Part shown: piece by piece, positions 22,535 through 31,375 of the stretch
Layout of the letters: each line of letters begins with the position of its first letter
Numbering within the stretch: the first letter of the stretch is position 1
Assembly (NCBI GenBank): GCA_964511965.1
Contig: CAZEGF010000008.1
Span: 11,493 to 75,492, forward strand
DNA from: JAUSNA01 sp964511965
Lineage (GTDB): Bacteria > Patescibacteriota > Microgenomatia > Levybacterales > GWA1-39-11
DNA: 64,000 nucleotides
Direction: 5' to 3'
The notes under the pieces: model-generated
What the model was told of the DNA's origin: nothing
The model's input: the letters and a program-made list of their open reading frames with translations, nothing else
Database searches by the model: none
Made by a program: the position numbers and the translations under genes

Positions 22535-23890
22535 ATGGATGCATATAATGATAAAAAAGTTGCGATTTTGGGGTTCGGAATAGAAGGGATGAGTGTTGCC
22601 GACTTTTTAACTGAGTCTGAAATTACTATTTTTGATGAAAAAAAGAGGGAGGATTTTGACCCTGAAATTTTAACTCAGTATGAGGCTAAAGGGATTAAAT
22701 TTGAGCTTGGAGGAATTGGTGGTTTGACAGATTTTTTTGCAGTATTTAGGTCTCCTGGTTTTCACCCCAAAACTCCACAATTAGCAGAGGCTTCAAAAAA
22801 TGGAGTAGAAATAACATCTGCCACAAAATTATTCTTTGATTTATGCCCAGCGCCCATAGTTGGCGTGACTGGAACAAAAGGGAAAGGTACTACCTCTACA
22901 CTTATATACGAAATGCTCAAAAAAGAGGGGTTTGACGCGTTTCTAGGGGGTAATATAGGGACTCCTCCTCTTAGTTTTCTATCCAACGTTACAGCAGATT
23001 CTAAAGTAGTTTTAGAATTATCTAGTTTTCAGCTCATTGACCTTGAAAAAAGCCCACACGTAGCGGTCATGCTTATGGTTACTTCAGAACATTTAGATTA
23101 CCACGAGGATGTATATGAATATATTGAAGCAAAAAGGAACATTTTCAAATACCAGGACGAATCAGATTTTGCCGTGGTGAACCGAGATTATCCTGCTAGT
23201 AATGAATCCGATATCCATACAATAGGGAAAGTGTATCAAGTCAGTCGTTTTCAGGAAATTATGCAAGGATGTTTTGTAAAAGATGATGAAATTTACCTCA
23301 AAATGGATGGACATGAAGAAGCAATATTGCCAACAAAGGAGTTAGGACTGATAGGAAAACACAATCATGAAAATGTTTGTGCGGCAGTCGTTGCTTCTAT
23401 TTGTGCTGGAGCTTCTATGAAATCCATTTTGTCGGTTTTGAGATCATTTAAGGGTCTTGAGCATAGAATTGAGTTTGTAAGACTCGTTAGGGGAGTCAAA
23501 TACTATGATGACTCTTTTTCAACTACCCCCGAAACAGCAATTGCAGCAATCGAGTCATTTGAAGAGCCAAAAATTCTGATTTTAGGAGGATCTTCTAAAA
23601 ATTCTGACTTTTCAGAGCTTGGACAGATAATTTCTGAATCAGGAACGATAAAAGCAATTATTGGAATAGGAATTGAGTGGGAAAGGATTAAGCTAACTAT
23701 AAACCATAAACTACAAACTATAAACTATATTGAAGATTGTCAAAATATGCACGAGATCGTGCAAAAAGCGGCAGAAATTAGCGAGGTAGGGGATGTTGTT
23801 CTTCTATCCCCGGCTTGTGCCTCGTTTGGAATGTTTAAATCATACAAAGACCGCGGAGAGCAGTTCAAAAATGAGGTAAATGAGCTATAA
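22535..23890 (+). CDS. murD: UDP-N-acetylmuramoylalanine--D-glutamate ligase
   Basis: Adds D-Glu to UDP-MurNAc-L-Ala in the cytoplasm. 451 residues: N-terminal UDP-binding domain (ILGFGIEGMS), ATP-binding loop GVTGTKGKGTTST, the ELSSFQL motif, a central HNHENVCAA and the C-terminal domain opening with LEHRIEFVR and DDSFSTTPE. Near the C-terminus a 7-nt DNA repeat encodes INHKLQTINYIE. The trpS promoter lies in the last codons. Confidence 0.93.
   Translation: MDAYNDKKVAILGFGIEGMSVADFLTESEITIFDEKKREDFDPEILTQYEAKGIKFELGGIGGLTDFFAVFRSPGFHPKTPQLAEASKNGVEITSATKLFFDLCPAPIVGVTGTKGKGTTSTLIYEMLKKEGFDAFLGGNIGTPPLSFLSNVTADSKVVLELSSFQLIDLEKSPHVAVMLMVTSEHLDYHEDVYEYIEAKRNIFKYQDESDFAVVNRDYPASNESDIHTIGKVYQVSRFQEIMQGCFVKDDEIYLKMDGHEEAILPTKELGLIGKHNHENVCAAVVASICAGASMKSILSVLRSFKGLEHRIEFVRLVRGVKYYDDSFSTTPETAIAAIESFEEPKILILGGSSKNSDFSELGQIISESGTIKAIIGIGIEWERIKLTINHKLQTINYIEDCQNMHEIVQKAAEISEVGDVVLLSPACASFGMFKSYKDRGEQFKNEVNEL
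23694..23730 (+). repeat. Heptamer tandem repeat inside murD
   Basis: Units AAACCAT, AAACTAC, AAACTAT, AAACTAT in tandem, translated as part of the C-terminal domain. It is closely related in sequence to the intergenic array at 21294. Confidence 0.75.
23885..23890 (+). promoter_or_regulatory. -10 box of trpS inside the murD 3' end
   Basis: TATAAT overlaps the last codons and stop of murD, and its end is 7 nt before the trpS ATG at 23898. This fits an internal leaderless promoter. Confidence 0.55.
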
Positions 23891-23897
23891 TACATCT

Positions 23898-24875
23898 ATG
23901 ACTAAAAGAGTTTTGTCAGGAATTAGAGCAACTGGCCGATTGCATCTCGGGAACTATCTTGGTGCCGTAAAGGGAATGCTTGAGCTTCAAGATAATCCTG
24001 ATTACGAAACCTTATATATGGTTGCTGATGTTCATACGATTACTACACCATACCAAGTTGAAGAGTTGAGAAAGAATAGACGTGAGGTCATTTTAGACTA
24101 TTTGGCTGCAGGTCTTGACCCTGAAAAATCAATTATTTTCCAGCAATCTGAGGTCAATGAGCACTTAGAACTCGCATTTTATTTTTCATCAGTTGCAACA
24201 GTTGCAAAAATGCAGCATCTGCCAACATATAAAGATAAGGTAAAACAACACCCGGATCATGTAACTCTTGCTCTCCTTAATTACCCTGCTCTTATGGCAG
24301 CTGACATTTTAATATATAAAGCAAGTTTGGTTCCTGTTGGAATTGATCAAGAACCTCATTTGGAAGTGGCTCGTGAAATTGCTCGACGCTTTAATCAAGA
24401 CTACGGAACCGACTTTCCAGAACCAAAACGGTTTGCAACAAAAGGAGAATATGTTCCGTCTCTGACTGGTACTGGCAAGATGAGTAAGTCTGTTGAGGGT
24501 AGTTATATTAATTTAACTGACTCGTTGGATGAGATTAAAGGAAAAATAGCAAAAATCCCAACCGATGGGGGACAAGGGACCGATATTGTGGGGGGAGTTA
24601 AGAATTTATTTGAATTTGTAGAGCTTTTTGAAGGGAAGGAAAAGAGGGATGCGTACGAAACTCAATACAAAGGAGAAGGAGTTCGTTACGGAGACATAAA
24701 AAGAGAGTTGGCTGAAGCGATTTTTGAAGAACTCGCCCCAATACAAGAAAAAAGAAAGCAGCTTGAAGCAAATCCGGAATTTGTAAACAAAGTTATTGAA
24801 GAGGGAGCTTTTAAAGCTAGAAATTTAGCCAGAGAAACGATTGATGAAGTACGCTTCAAAATGGGTCTCAAATAA
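23898..24875 (+). CDS. trpS: Tryptophan--tRNA ligase
   Basis: Class Ic synthetase charging tRNA-Trp. 325 residues from the ATG at 23898; an upstream in-frame ATG at 23880 would lie in murD and before the promoter, so it was not chosen. The HIGH equivalent is LHLGNYLGA, KMSKS is present as GKMSKSVEG, and the tryptophan-binding region has YPALMAADI and PVGIDQEPH. acyP follows after 8 bp. Confidence 0.95.
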   Translation: MTKRVLSGIRATGRLHLGNYLGAVKGMLELQDNPDYETLYMVADVHTITTPYQVEELRKNRREVILDYLAAGLDPEKSIIFQQSEVNEHLELAFYFSSVATVAKMQHLPTYKDKVKQHPDHVTLALLNYPALMAADILIYKASLVPVGIDQEPHLEVAREIARRFNQDYGTDFPEPKRFATKGEYVPSLTGTGKMSKSVEGSYINLTDSLDEIKGKIAKIPTDGGQGTDIVGGVKNLFEFVELFEGKEKRDAYETQYKGEGVRYGDIKRELAEAIFEELAPIQEKRKQLEANPEFVNKVIEEGAFKARNLARETIDEVRFKMGLK

Positions 24876-24883
24876 CTCCTACT

Positions 24884-25162
24884 ATGAAACAGGCTCATGT
24901 ATATATTTCCGGTTTTGTGCAAGGCGTAGGATTTCGTGCTTATGTACGCTCAAAAGCGCGTAAAATGAATATATTTGGTTGGGTAAGAAACTTAAGCGAC
25001 GATCGAGTTGAGGCTGTTTTTCAAGGAGACGAGAATAATATTAAAAAACTCATAGCGCTTTGCAAAAGAGGACCATTTTTTGCACAAGTAACGGACGTTG
25101 TCGTTGATTGGGAAGATCAAAAAGAGTCGTTTGTCGAGTTTACTAAAAGAGAAACATTGTGA
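24884..25162 (+). CDS. acyP: Acylphosphatase
   Basis: Hydrolyses acyl phosphates. At 92 residues it is standard. Both catalytic residues are visible: Arg in GVGFRAYVR (about residue 18) and Asn in WVRNLSDDRVE (about 36). Its stop overlaps the GTG start of yidD by 4 bp. Confidence 0.94.
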   Translation: MKQAHVYISGFVQGVGFRAYVRSKARKMNIFGWVRNLSDDRVEAVFQGDENNIKKLIALCKRGPFFAQVTDVVVDWEDQKESFVEFTKRETL

Positions 25163-25395
25163 AAAAAATTATTTTGCATCTTATAAAGAGCTATCAGCGT
25201 ACCGTTTTTTTCCATAACGAGATTTTTAAAACCGTTTTTATGTCTGACAGTGTTTGTAGATTTGAACCAAGTTGTTCAAACTATACATATCAAGCAATCG
25301 ATAAATACGGGGTTTTAAAAGGTGGATTGATAGGTTTAAAACGGATTGTAAGATGCCATCCTTTCTCAAAGGGTGGATATGACCCGCTCCCTTAA
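25159..25395 (+). CDS. yidD: Membrane protein insertion efficiency factor YidD
   Basis: A 78-residue protein with the family signature CRFEPSCSNYTYQAI (about residues 31-45) and the terminal RCHPFSKGGYDPLP. It helps YidC-dependent insertion at the inner membrane. In many bacteria it sits in the rpmH-rnpA-yidC cluster; here it is separated from it by about 22 kb and placed beside acyP and ftsH. Confidence 0.94.
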   Translation: MKKIILHLIKSYQRTVFFHNEIFKTVFMSDSVCRFEPSCSNYTYQAIDKYGVLKGGLIGLKRIVRCHPFSKGGYDPLP

Positions 25396-25470
25396 GTAGT
25401 AGCAATTGAGGCTATACTATGATACAATTTGGTCGGTTTTAAAGTTGCCCCCTCAATAGGTCAGGAAATC

Positions 25471-27315
25471 ATGAAGATCAAAAGACAAGGTAAAAAAAAT
25501 GGATTCCGTTTTGGTTGGAAAGACCTTTTCTTGTATGGTTTTTTGATTCTTTTCCTTTTTTTTCTAACAATTGGGATCGGAGATTTTTCGAATAATGGAC
25601 AGGATCAAAATATTTCGCTATCACAAACCCTTTCCGAAGTAAAAGAGAATAAGATTAAAGAAATTGTAGTTTCAGACAATAAAATGGACATCCTTTATAA
25701 GGATGGTAAAAAAGCGACTACTAAAAAAGAACCCGGAACATCACTTTATGAAGTATTTAAAGACGCTAATGTTGATGCGAGTAAGGTTAAAATTAGTATT
25801 AAAGATTCTTCAGCACTTAACGCATGGATCGGGATTATAGCGAATTTTCTTCCGGTTCTTCTTATTATTGGCTTTTTCTATTTTGTTTTCCGTCAAGCAC
25901 GTGGTGCTCAAGAAAATATTTTCTCTTTTGGTAACAATAAAGCAAAAGCATTTAATAAAGTTTTTCCGAAGGTAACTTTTAATGACGTCGCGGGAGTTGA
26001 TGAAGCAAAACAGGAACTATCAGAAGTTGTAGACTTTCTTAAAAACCCTCAAAAGTACGCAGAAATGGGTGCAAGAACACCAAAAGGAGTACTTTTAGTT
26101 GGGCCGGCTGGAACCGGTAAAACTCTTATGGCCCGGGCTGTTGCTGGTGAGGCAAAGGTAGCATTTTACTCTATTGCCGGATCTGAATTTATGGAAATGT
26201 TAGTTGGAGTTGGTGCGGCTAGAGTTCGTGACCTGTTTCTTAATGCAAAAAAGGCTCAACCGGCAATCATTTTTATTGATGAAATAGATGCGATAGGACG
26301 TCAACGGGGGGGAAATATGATGGGAGGACACGATGAGCGTGAACAAACCTTAAACCAAATATTGGTTGAGATGGATGGATTTACACCAACAGAACAACTG
26401 GTTGTTATTGCAGCCACAAACAGACCGGATATTTTAGACTCTGCATTAGTCAGACCAGGAAGATTTGATCGAAGAATTATGATTTCGTATCCGGACATCG
26501 AGGGAAGAAAAGCAATTTTAGCTATTCATGCAAAAGGCAAGCCATTTATAGCTAAAGTTAATTGGGAAAGTGTAGCAAAAAGAACAGTTGGATATTCAGG
26601 AGCTGATCTTGAAAATATGTTAAATGAAGCCGCCATATTGGCAGCTCGTTCAAATAGAAAGACCATTAATATGGATGATTTAGAGGAAGCTGCTACAAAA
26701 GTTAAGATGGGACCGGAAAAAAAGAGACTTCAAACTGATGAAGACAAGAAAATTACAGCCTATCACGAGTCAGGTCATGCAATTGTAAGTTACGCCATGC
26801 CTAAGGCTGACCCTGTTCATAGAATATCAATTGTCGGTCGTGGAATGTCTTTGGGTCACACGCTTATTCCACCTCAATTTGATAGAGTGCACGAAACAAA
26901 AACAAGATTACTAGAGCAAATTGCAACAATGCTTGGGGGTCGAGTTGCTGAAGACCTTATTTTTGCCGAGGTGACAACTGGTGCCTCAAATGACATCGAG
27001 AAAGCAACTGAGGTAGCTCGTACTATGGTTGTTGAATATGGCATGAGTAGACTTGGACCGGTAAATATGGAGCCAAATGAACCAAATATGTTTGGGGAAA
27101 ACCAAAATATTTCAGAATCCATGAAGACTGCAATCGACCGCGAGGTTTCATTCATCATTGATGAAGCTTATAAAAGAGCTGTTCTTGCACTTAAACAAAA
27201 TAGAAAGAAATTGGATGAGGTTGCTTCAATTTTAATCCAAAAAGAGACATTGGAAGGAGAACAATTCGAGAAAATAATGAAAGGAACCAAGACCATAATC
27301 AAAAAAACCTCCTAA
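25471..27315 (+). CDS. ftsH: ATP-dependent zinc metalloprotease FtsH
   Basis: A membrane-bound AAA+ protease that removes misfolded membrane proteins. About 614 residues: helix 1 near 22-42, a periplasmic segment, helix 2 near 125-145, Walker A GPAGTGKT, Walker B IIFIDEID, second-region-of-homology arginines in ATNRPDILDSALVRPGRFDRR, then the zinc site HESGHA and the Asp ligand further on. The ATG at 25471, after AGGAAATC, is preferred; the in-frame TTG at 25429 lies at the end of a TACAAT promoter box. Confidence 0.95.
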   Translation: MKIKRQGKKNGFRFGWKDLFLYGFLILFLFFLTIGIGDFSNNGQDQNISLSQTLSEVKENKIKEIVVSDNKMDILYKDGKKATTKKEPGTSLYEVFKDANVDASKVKISIKDSSALNAWIGIIANFLPVLLIIGFFYFVFRQARGAQENIFSFGNNKAKAFNKVFPKVTFNDVAGVDEAKQELSEVVDFLKNPQKYAEMGARTPKGVLLVGPAGTGKTLMARAVAGEAKVAFYSIAGSEFMEMLVGVGAARVRDLFLNAKKAQPAIIFIDEIDAIGRQRGGNMMGGHDEREQTLNQILVEMDGFTPTEQLVVIAATNRPDILDSALVRPGRFDRRIMISYPDIEGRKAILAIHAKGKPFIAKVNWESVAKRTVGYSGADLENMLNEAAILAARSNRKTINMDDLEEAATKVKMGPEKKRLQTDEDKKITAYHESGHAIVSYAMPKADPVHRISIVGRGMSLGHTLIPPQFDRVHETKTRLLEQIATMLGGRVAEDLIFAEVTTGASNDIEKATEVARTMVVEYGMSRLGPVNMEPNEPNMFGENQNISESMKTAIDREVSFIIDEAYKRAVLALKQNRKKLDEVASILIQKETLEGEQFEKIMKGTKTIIKKTS

Positions 27316-27363
27316 TAAGGACGTATTACCCGAATTACATTTGAAACTGATATACTTAATTTT

Positions 27364-29547
27364 ATGAAAGACCCTGTCTACTTGCATGTAAGAACCCCTA
27401 AAGACGATGAAACGAGTCTGGAGTCCTCTACGCAAGTGTTTTCTGCTCTTTTGCCTCATTATATGGGCATTTTTAAGCGGCTCATTCATACTCCTCGTAC
27501 CGTTTCTTTTGAAATTTATTTACTCGATCAAAAAATTTACTTTTATATAGTAGTGCCTCGTGAGCATGAGACATTTATCACGAGTCTTATGGTTTCATCA
27601 TATCCTCGTGTTTTTATTGCAGAGACCACTGATCCGATGGAGAGTATTATGAAGTCAAAAAATAAAGAAGTTGGTGAATTGAAGCTTGAAGAGACGTATC
27701 ATTATCCCCTCAAAACCTATAAAGATTTTAGCGACGTTGATCCGATAGCGTCCCTCATTGGATTTTTGGCAAAGCAGCAAGCAGGGGTAAATATCGGCAT
27801 CCAGATCTTGGTCACACCAGCCTCATTTCCGTGGCAGTCTCATGCAATTGCTTCTACTCAACCAAAAGTGAATTCAGACGGGACCACATCAAAAGAGGGG
27901 ACTGTTTCGGCTAGCGCTGTTGCTACAAAGACACAGTTTCAGGGTGGAAAAACGTTAATCAGACTCATTGCCGCAACTGAAACTGAAAATCCATACCATT
28001 ATCTTCATAATGTGGCAGGAACATTTGGAAGTTTCTCATCTGGGGAGGGAAATCACCTCAAATTCAAGCGCCCACTGGTTAATAAAGGAAGACTTCTAAA
28101 AAGAATTCACACAAGATCAACCACGTTACTTGAGCGTCGAAATCAAATCCTCAACGCTCAAGAACTAGCAACTCTTTGGCACCCGGCCGGTAAAATGTTG
28201 TCTGGTATTAAAAATATCTCTTGGGGCAAAACGCTAGCTGGTGAGCCTCCTGAAAATATTCCGGCTGCAAATAATATGACGGAAGATGAGAAGCAAAATG
28301 TTAACTTCTTCGCCGCGACCGAATTTAAGAATCAAAATACTATCTTTGGAATAAAGGATATTGACCGCCGTAAGCATGTTTATATTATGGGAAAAACCGG
28401 AGCCGGAAAATCGACACTTATTGCCAATATGGCTATTGATGACATCAGAAAAGGCCGTGGTATTGGGATTATTGACCCTCATGGAGATTTGTGCGAGACA
28501 GTTTTGGATTACATTCCAAAAAGAAGACTCAACGACGTTGTGTACCTTGAGCCATTTGATACGGAGCGGACGTTCTCTTTAAATGTTTTGGAAATAAAAA
28601 ACAAACAGCACAAGGATCTTATTGCCAGTGGAATTGTATCTATTTTCTCAAAAATCTATGCTGATTCATGGGGACCACGGCTTGAATATATTCTCCGAAA
28701 CACCATCTTCTCACTTCTTGAAATTCCAAACACAACACTTATTGATGCTCTCAAGATACTCTCAGATAAGCAGTATAGGGATAGGGTAGTCCCGCAAATT
28801 CAAGATCCAGTAATAAGAGCCTTCTGGCAGCAAGAGTTTGACAAAATGACCGATAAGTTGAGAGTTGAGGCAATTTCTCCGATTCAAAACAAAGTAGGGC
28901 AGTTTGTTAGTTCAAAAATGATCAGAAACATTATTGGAAGCCCTAAGTCATCTATTGATCTGGAAGACATTATGAATAGCGGGAAAATATTGCTTCTTAA
29001 TCTTTCTCAAGGAAAATTGGGAGAGGATAACGCAGCGCTTCTTGGCGCTATGATCATTACCCAAATTCAGCTTTCAGCCATGAATAGAGCATTTCAAAAA
29101 GAAGAGGATCGAAAAGACTTTTTTCTGTATGTAGACGAGTTCCAAAATTTTGCGACAAGTTCTTTCATCAAAATTCTTTCTGAGGCTAGAAAATACAGAC
29201 TTGCTATAACTCTTGCTAACCAATATATAGATCAGCTTGATGTTACGATCCAAAAATCAATTTTTGGAAACGCAGGAACACTTATTTCCTTTGTAACAGG
29301 AGCTGGGGATGCATCACTTTTGACAAAAGAATATGCGGATATTTACTCTCAAAACGATTTAGTGTCGCTCGGAAAGCATGAAATAGTCATGAAATTATCA
29401 ATTGATAATATGACCTCTCTTCCATTTGCTGCAAAAACACTTCCCCTTCCAAGTCTTAAGAATGAAAACCGGGATGATATTATCCGTCTTTCTAAAGAGC
29501 GGTACGGTCGAAAAGTCACCCAAACTGTTGAAAACCCCATAATTTAG
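27364..29547 (+). CDS. VirD4/TraG-like ATPase (TraM-recognition domain)
   Basis: A 727-residue ATPase related to type IV secretion coupling proteins. The N-terminal 300 residues are an alpha/beta region of CPR type with no membrane helix. The ATPase domain has Walker A GKTGAGKSTL (about residue 343), GIIDPHGDL, and Walker B FFLYVDEFQNF (about 590), followed by the SEARKYRLAITLANQY helix. No relaxase or other secretion genes are nearby. Such stand-alone copies are common in CPR and may serve DNA uptake or pili (inference). TATACT ends 7 nt before the ATG. Confidence 0.85.
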   Translation: MKDPVYLHVRTPKDDETSLESSTQVFSALLPHYMGIFKRLIHTPRTVSFEIYLLDQKIYFYIVVPREHETFITSLMVSSYPRVFIAETTDPMESIMKSKNKEVGELKLEETYHYPLKTYKDFSDVDPIASLIGFLAKQQAGVNIGIQILVTPASFPWQSHAIASTQPKVNSDGTTSKEGTVSASAVATKTQFQGGKTLIRLIAATETENPYHYLHNVAGTFGSFSSGEGNHLKFKRPLVNKGRLLKRIHTRSTTLLERRNQILNAQELATLWHPAGKMLSGIKNISWGKTLAGEPPENIPAANNMTEDEKQNVNFFAATEFKNQNTIFGIKDIDRRKHVYIMGKTGAGKSTLIANMAIDDIRKGRGIGIIDPHGDLCETVLDYIPKRRLNDVVYLEPFDTERTFSLNVLEIKNKQHKDLIASGIVSIFSKIYADSWGPRLEYILRNTIFSLLEIPNTTLIDALKILSDKQYRDRVVPQIQDPVIRAFWQQEFDKMTDKLRVEAISPIQNKVGQFVSSKMIRNIIGSPKSSIDLEDIMNSGKILLLNLSQGKLGEDNAALLGAMIITQIQLSAMNRAFQKEEDRKDFFLYVDEFQNFATSSFIKILSEARKYRLAITLANQYIDQLDVTIQKSIFGNAGTLISFVTGAGDASLLTKEYADIYSQNDLVSLGKHEIVMKLSIDNMTSLPFAAKTLPLPSLKNENRDDIIRLSKERYGRKVTQTVENPII

Positions 29548-29581
29548 GCATACAATTCCATTATTAGTTCATTTTTTGTAG

Positions 29582-29605
29582 CAAACGCACTATGCGCGCG
29601 TTTTT
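29582..29605 (+). terminator. Probable terminator after the VirD4-like gene
   Basis: AAACGC pairs with GCGTTT across a short GC-rich loop, followed by a T-run. It lies 35-60 bp after the stop codon and just before the left inverted repeat of the GC-rich segment. Confidence 0.5.
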
Positions 29606-29755
29606 CTATTGGAAATGACGCACATTGAAAATTGATTTGCATGAAAAATGAATTGTATTTATCTTTGGTGAAGGCTTTCTGCTGCTAAAAATTTTCGCGG
29701 TATAAAGTCTTCACCAATAGAGTGGATTGGAAAGACGACAATCGACAAGGAGGAA

Positions 29756-29785
29756 ATGTCTAACGATACGATCACGTGGTCCTGA
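29756..29785 (+). CDS. Possible 9-residue leader peptide
   Basis: ATG preceded by AAGGAGG with a 2-nt gap, encoding MSNDTITWS. It lies 112 bp upstream of the 430-residue gene; a TTGGCCGGCCAA palindrome sits between them. This resembles a regulatory leader ORF, but with nine codons chance cannot be excluded. Confidence 0.3.
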   Translation: MSNDTITWS

Positions 29786-29897
29786 TTCTGTGCTTGCGCT
29801 CCCCAGTGGATGCCGCAAGCCTCATCCTCGGCCATTTGGCCGGCCAAAACAAGAGCGAAGCCAAGTCACCAAAAAAAATCCCTTAAAGGAGGGCTGA

Positions 29898-31190
29898 GTG
29901 ACTAAAGTCTTGAAGCTCCTTGGAGGAGGCTTGCTCGCAGCTATCCTGGGCATCGCGCTCAGCGCTGCAGCTTTCGGCCTCTTTAGCAATGACAACGGCA
30001 CATCCATCGCCGCACCTACCTTCGACCGCGCATCCGCGCACGTCTCCCTCGGCGCCGCCGACCTGGCACCTGCCAGTTCCGCCGCCGTACCAATCCGCTA
30101 CCTTCCTGGCGACATCAACGCGACGTCTCTTACGGCTTACGATGCAGACACGAGCAACCCGCTCAATGCCTTCCCTGTCGGCCTCGCTCGCGCTGTCGAT
30201 TCCCTGACTGCTGCTTCCCTTCCGTTCTACGACTCGCTCTCACCCGGCGCCTCGGACTTGCCGACGGCTTCTGGCGCAAACGACCCGAACGCGAAGGGCA
30301 TCATCAACGCTTCCTACATCAAGGAAGTCCTGGGCAGCTACTACATGAAGATCAACACGATCAACGTGTCGCGGGCACCCGCAAGTGACCTCGTCAACAA
30401 CGTCGACTTCCTGAACGACAGCACTGGTCACCCGAACTCCTACACGCTGAACTCTCGCTGGTCGCTGATCACCTCAGCGGGCGCGAGCGGTAACAGCTTC
30501 AGTTTCGTCAAGGGCACCGACATCTCCGGGAAGATTCCTGACGCGACGAATAACGCGATCGTGACGGCCATCTACGGCCGGGACGACACGAGCAAGCAGT
30601 ACACCCAGATCCTCCCGCCAGGGGTTAACGTCCTCGGCGCGACGACGAAGATGACGCTTAGCACGGGCCAGGCTTACTGGATCAAAACGACCATCGACCC
30701 GTCCGCGAAGGGTATCCGCTTCGGAAACCTTTCGTGGGCTGACACCGTCGACCGTTACACCGCAGCTGTACAACATGCTCGCGGCGACTCCGTCCAGATC
30801 AGTGAACCGTTCATCCCGGCCGTTGCGGCTGGAGGCGGTCTCGTTCTGAACAACGACAACATGTACACCAACGCTCTCGATCCGGCGATCTGTGCCGGCA
30901 GCTGTCAACTCCATGCCATGGATGCGACGACTGCGACTCGAACTGACGCTGGCATCAACGCTCTCGGATCTCAGGTTGGCATCGGCACCATCACGGCACC
31001 GGCTGACAACTCGAAGACTACCGCGCTCGACAAGAAGTGGAATCAGGCTGTTGCCGAAGCCCCTCTTGCGAACTCGCCGTTCCTCGTCCTTGGCATCGTG
31101 CTTCTATTCGTAGCCGTAGGCGCTGCGAAATGGAACCCCGAGGCCTTCTCGACGCGGAACCAGCATGCCCGCGCCCTCGGCGCCGGCTGA
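29898..31190 (+). CDS. Secreted/surface-anchored protein of unknown family, GC-rich
   Basis: Not recognised. 430 residues starting at GTG behind AAAGGAGGG (about 6 nt spacing), one of the strongest SD sites in the window. An N-terminal hydrophobic helix (about 8-30, Gly/Ala/Leu-rich) is a signal or anchor. The body is Ala/Ser/Thr/Asn/Asp-rich, suits an extracellular beta protein, and has a single close cysteine pair (ICAGSCQ). A C-terminal membrane helix (about 396-412, FLVLGIVLLFVAVGAA) is followed by a short polar tail. Codon choice (GCC, GAC, ACG) is unlike every neighbour. Foreign origin is likely. Confidence 0.7.
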   Translation: MTKVLKLLGGGLLAAILGIALSAAAFGLFSNDNGTSIAAPTFDRASAHVSLGAADLAPASSAAVPIRYLPGDINATSLTAYDADTSNPLNAFPVGLARAVDSLTAASLPFYDSLSPGASDLPTASGANDPNAKGIINASYIKEVLGSYYMKINTINVSRAPASDLVNNVDFLNDSTGHPNSYTLNSRWSLITSAGASGNSFSFVKGTDISGKIPDATNNAIVTAIYGRDDTSKQYTQILPPGVNVLGATTKMTLSTGQAYWIKTTIDPSAKGIRFGNLSWADTVDRYTAAVQHARGDSVQISEPFIPAVAAGGGLVLNNDNMYTNALDPAICAGSCQLHAMDATTATRTDAGINALGSQVGIGTITAPADNSKTTALDKKWNQAVAEAPLANSPFLVLGIVLLFVAVGAAKWNPEAFSTRNQHARALGAG

Positions 31191-31263
31191 CCTCTTCTCG
31201 CTGGCGAGGGATGGAGGTGGGACTGCAGCCCGCCATCTATCCCATGCAAATCAATTCAACCCT

Positions 31264-31288
31264 AAGGGCCGCGTTCATCGCGGCCCTT
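31264..31288 (+). terminator. Rho-independent terminator after the GC-rich gene
   Basis: A perfect 10-bp stem AAGGGCCGCG/CGCGGCCCTT with a 5-nt loop, followed by TCC. It is the only strong GC-rich terminator on the plus strand here and lies 8 bp outside the right 14-bp repeat. Confidence 0.7.
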
Positions 31289-31375
31289 TCCATATCTAGT
31301 TATCTTTTTTTAACTAAACCCTATACCCTAAACCCTATTCTTCAACTCATTGTTTTGTAGTATATAATTGTGGTT

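Larger units (their letters stand above)
29630..31256. mobile_element. GC-rich cassette framed by 14-bp inverted repeats (cassette 1)
   Basis: AATTGATTTGCATG (29630-29643) is matched exactly by its reverse complement at 31243-31256. The enclosed 1.6 kb is much richer in G+C than the flanks (44 of 60 bases in 30001-30060 against 24 of 60 in 28981-29040). It carries a strong-SD gene and a 9-codon SD-led ORF. A second inverted pair, TTGGTGAAG/CTTCACCAA (29665-29673, 29709-29717), lies near the left end. No transposase is present and no clear target duplication was found. A GC-rich terminator lies just outside the right repeat, so the true boundary may be slightly wider. Confidence 0.5.

Noticed and set aside
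29920..31249. Several other-frame ORFs in cassette 1
   Set aside because: They are compositional shadows in GC-rich DNA; only the 29898 frame has an SD, a signal helix and a sensible protein.
29630..31256. Assembly chimera or contamination as the source of the GC-rich segments
   Set aside because: Not excluded, but two separate segments each with exact inverted repeats in AT-rich flanks are better explained by insertion; read coverage would decide.
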